NCBI GenBank assembly: GCA_964397565.1
Contig: CAYNJC010000075.1
Span: forward strand, 1-6,508
Direction of reading: 5' to 3'
DNA: 6,508 nt
Source: JAPLST01 sp964397565
GTDB taxonomy: Bacteria > Auribacterota > UBA3054 > JAPLST01
Positions 6,055 to 6,508 of this stretch are shown piece by piece. Below the pieces are notes generated by a model. It ran no database searches. It was not told where the DNA came from and worked only from the letters and a program-made list of their open reading frames with translations. Position 1 is the stretch's first letter. Every line of letters begins with the position of its first letter. Made by a program: the position numbers and the translations under genes.

Positions 6055-6064
6055 TGAACACGGC
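6048..6064 (+). terminator. Weak hairpin overlapping the stop codon
   Basis: GCCGTG (6048-6053) pairs with CACGGC (6059-6064) around a 5-nt loop, with the TGA stop at 6052-6054 inside the structure. No T-run follows, so a role in ending transcription is doubtful; it may protect the 3' end or mean nothing. Confidence 0.25.
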
Positions 6065-6076
6065 CTTGTGAGCAAC

Positions 6077-6508
6077 GTGGGATTGACTTTGATGTGGGAG
6101 CGACTTCAGGTCGCGATGCTGCCAAGTTCACAGTTAAGATCGCCAGCTGAACTGGCTCCCACCTTGCTGAACTGACTCCCACTTTGGCTGGCAAGTGGGA
6201 TTGCAGTGTGGGAGCGACTTCAGCCCGCGATGCTGCCAGGATCACGGGTAAGATCGCCAGCTGAACTGGCTCCCACCTTGCAGAACTGACTCCCACTTTG
6301 GCTGGCAAGTGCGATTGCAGTGTGGGAGCGACTTTAGGTCGCGATGCTGCCAGGATCACGGGTAAGATCGCCAGCTGAACTGGCTCCCACCTTGCAGAAC
6401 TGACTCCCACTTTGGCTGGCAAGTGGGATTGCAGTGTGGGAGCGACTTCAGCCCGCGATGCTGCCAGGATCACGGGTAAGATCGCCAGCTGAACTGGCTC
6501 CCACCTTG
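6077..6508. repeat. Tandem array of 114-bp units, each with paired REP-like hairpins (BIME-like)
   Basis: GTGGGAGCGACTT recurs at 6094, 6208, 6322 and 6436, a period of exactly 114 bp. Three full units and 73 bases of a fourth are present and the array is cut by the window end. In each unit GTGGGAG is complementary to CTCCCAC 62 bases later (6094-6100 with 6156-6162 in unit 1). Between them lie two arms, GCGAC/GTCGC and GCCAG/CTGGC, and a further GCGAT/ATCGC match. The space to the next unit holds a third stem, TCCCACTT/AAGTGGGA (6177-6184, 6193-6200). This is the plan of a bacterial interspersed mosaic element, two REPs head to head. Unit 1 differs most from the others, as is common at array edges. 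There is no gene in this stretch. Confidence 0.9.

Noticed and set aside
4348..6075. 575-codon open frame on the - strand opposite the exported protein gene
   Set aside because: It is a shadow caused by high GC at third positions. The + strand frame has a signal peptide, a Shine-Dalgarno and sensible composition.
6021..6473. 150-codon open frame on the - strand with a 38-residue period
   Set aside because: The period is simply 114/3, so the repeat stays in frame by arithmetic. It has a GTG start without a binding site and translates hairpin DNA, and it overlaps the end of the real upstream gene.
6077..6508. CRISPR array
   Set aside because: The repeated unit is 114 bp with no division into conserved short repeats and unique spacers; all parts of the unit are conserved, and no cas gene is present.

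Overview
The window is GC-rich bacterial DNA with four convincing protein genes, all on the + strand, separated by non-coding stretches full of hairpin-forming repeats. I see no rRNA, tRNA, CRISPR array, transposase or phage gene. Promoters look sigma70-like, and three of the four genes have Shine-Dalgarno sites. The radical SAM family, the DUF2157/GDYXXLXY pair and the many intergenic REP-like hairpins fit a Gram-negative of the PVC superphylum (Kiritimatiellota or Lentisphaerota). That placement is an inference of low to moderate confidence; some repeats also resemble the REP elements of Pseudomonas and Xanthomonas relatives.

Layout. 1-49: an 8-bp tandem repeat that runs off the left edge. 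50-638: no convincing gene, but a leftward promoter candidate, two REP-like hairpins with the same head sequence, a 12-bp inverted repeat and a bidirectional terminator. 639-1596: a radical SAM enzyme with a near-consensus promoter so close to the ATG that the mRNA should be leaderless. 1597-1906: three more hairpin elements, then an extended -10 promoter. 1907-4254: a two-gene operon with an ATGA overlap, encoding a polytopic DUF2157 membrane protein and a GDYXXLXY-type protein with a long extra C-terminal domain, closed by a strong intrinsic terminator. 4324-6054: an exported, helix-rich protein of unknown function. 6077-6508: a tandem array with a 114-bp period, each unit carrying an inverted pair of REP-like hairpins, continuing past the right edge.

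How the genes relate. Only the DUF2157 and GDYXXLXY genes are clearly linked (overlapping stop and start, shared promoter and terminator, known family association); they probably form one envelope module of unknown function. The radical SAM gene and the exported protein gene look like separate units. No defence, mobile or biosynthetic system is evident. The most unusual material is the repeat architecture, the leaderless radical SAM gene, the enlarged GDYXXLXY protein and the unrecognised exported protein.
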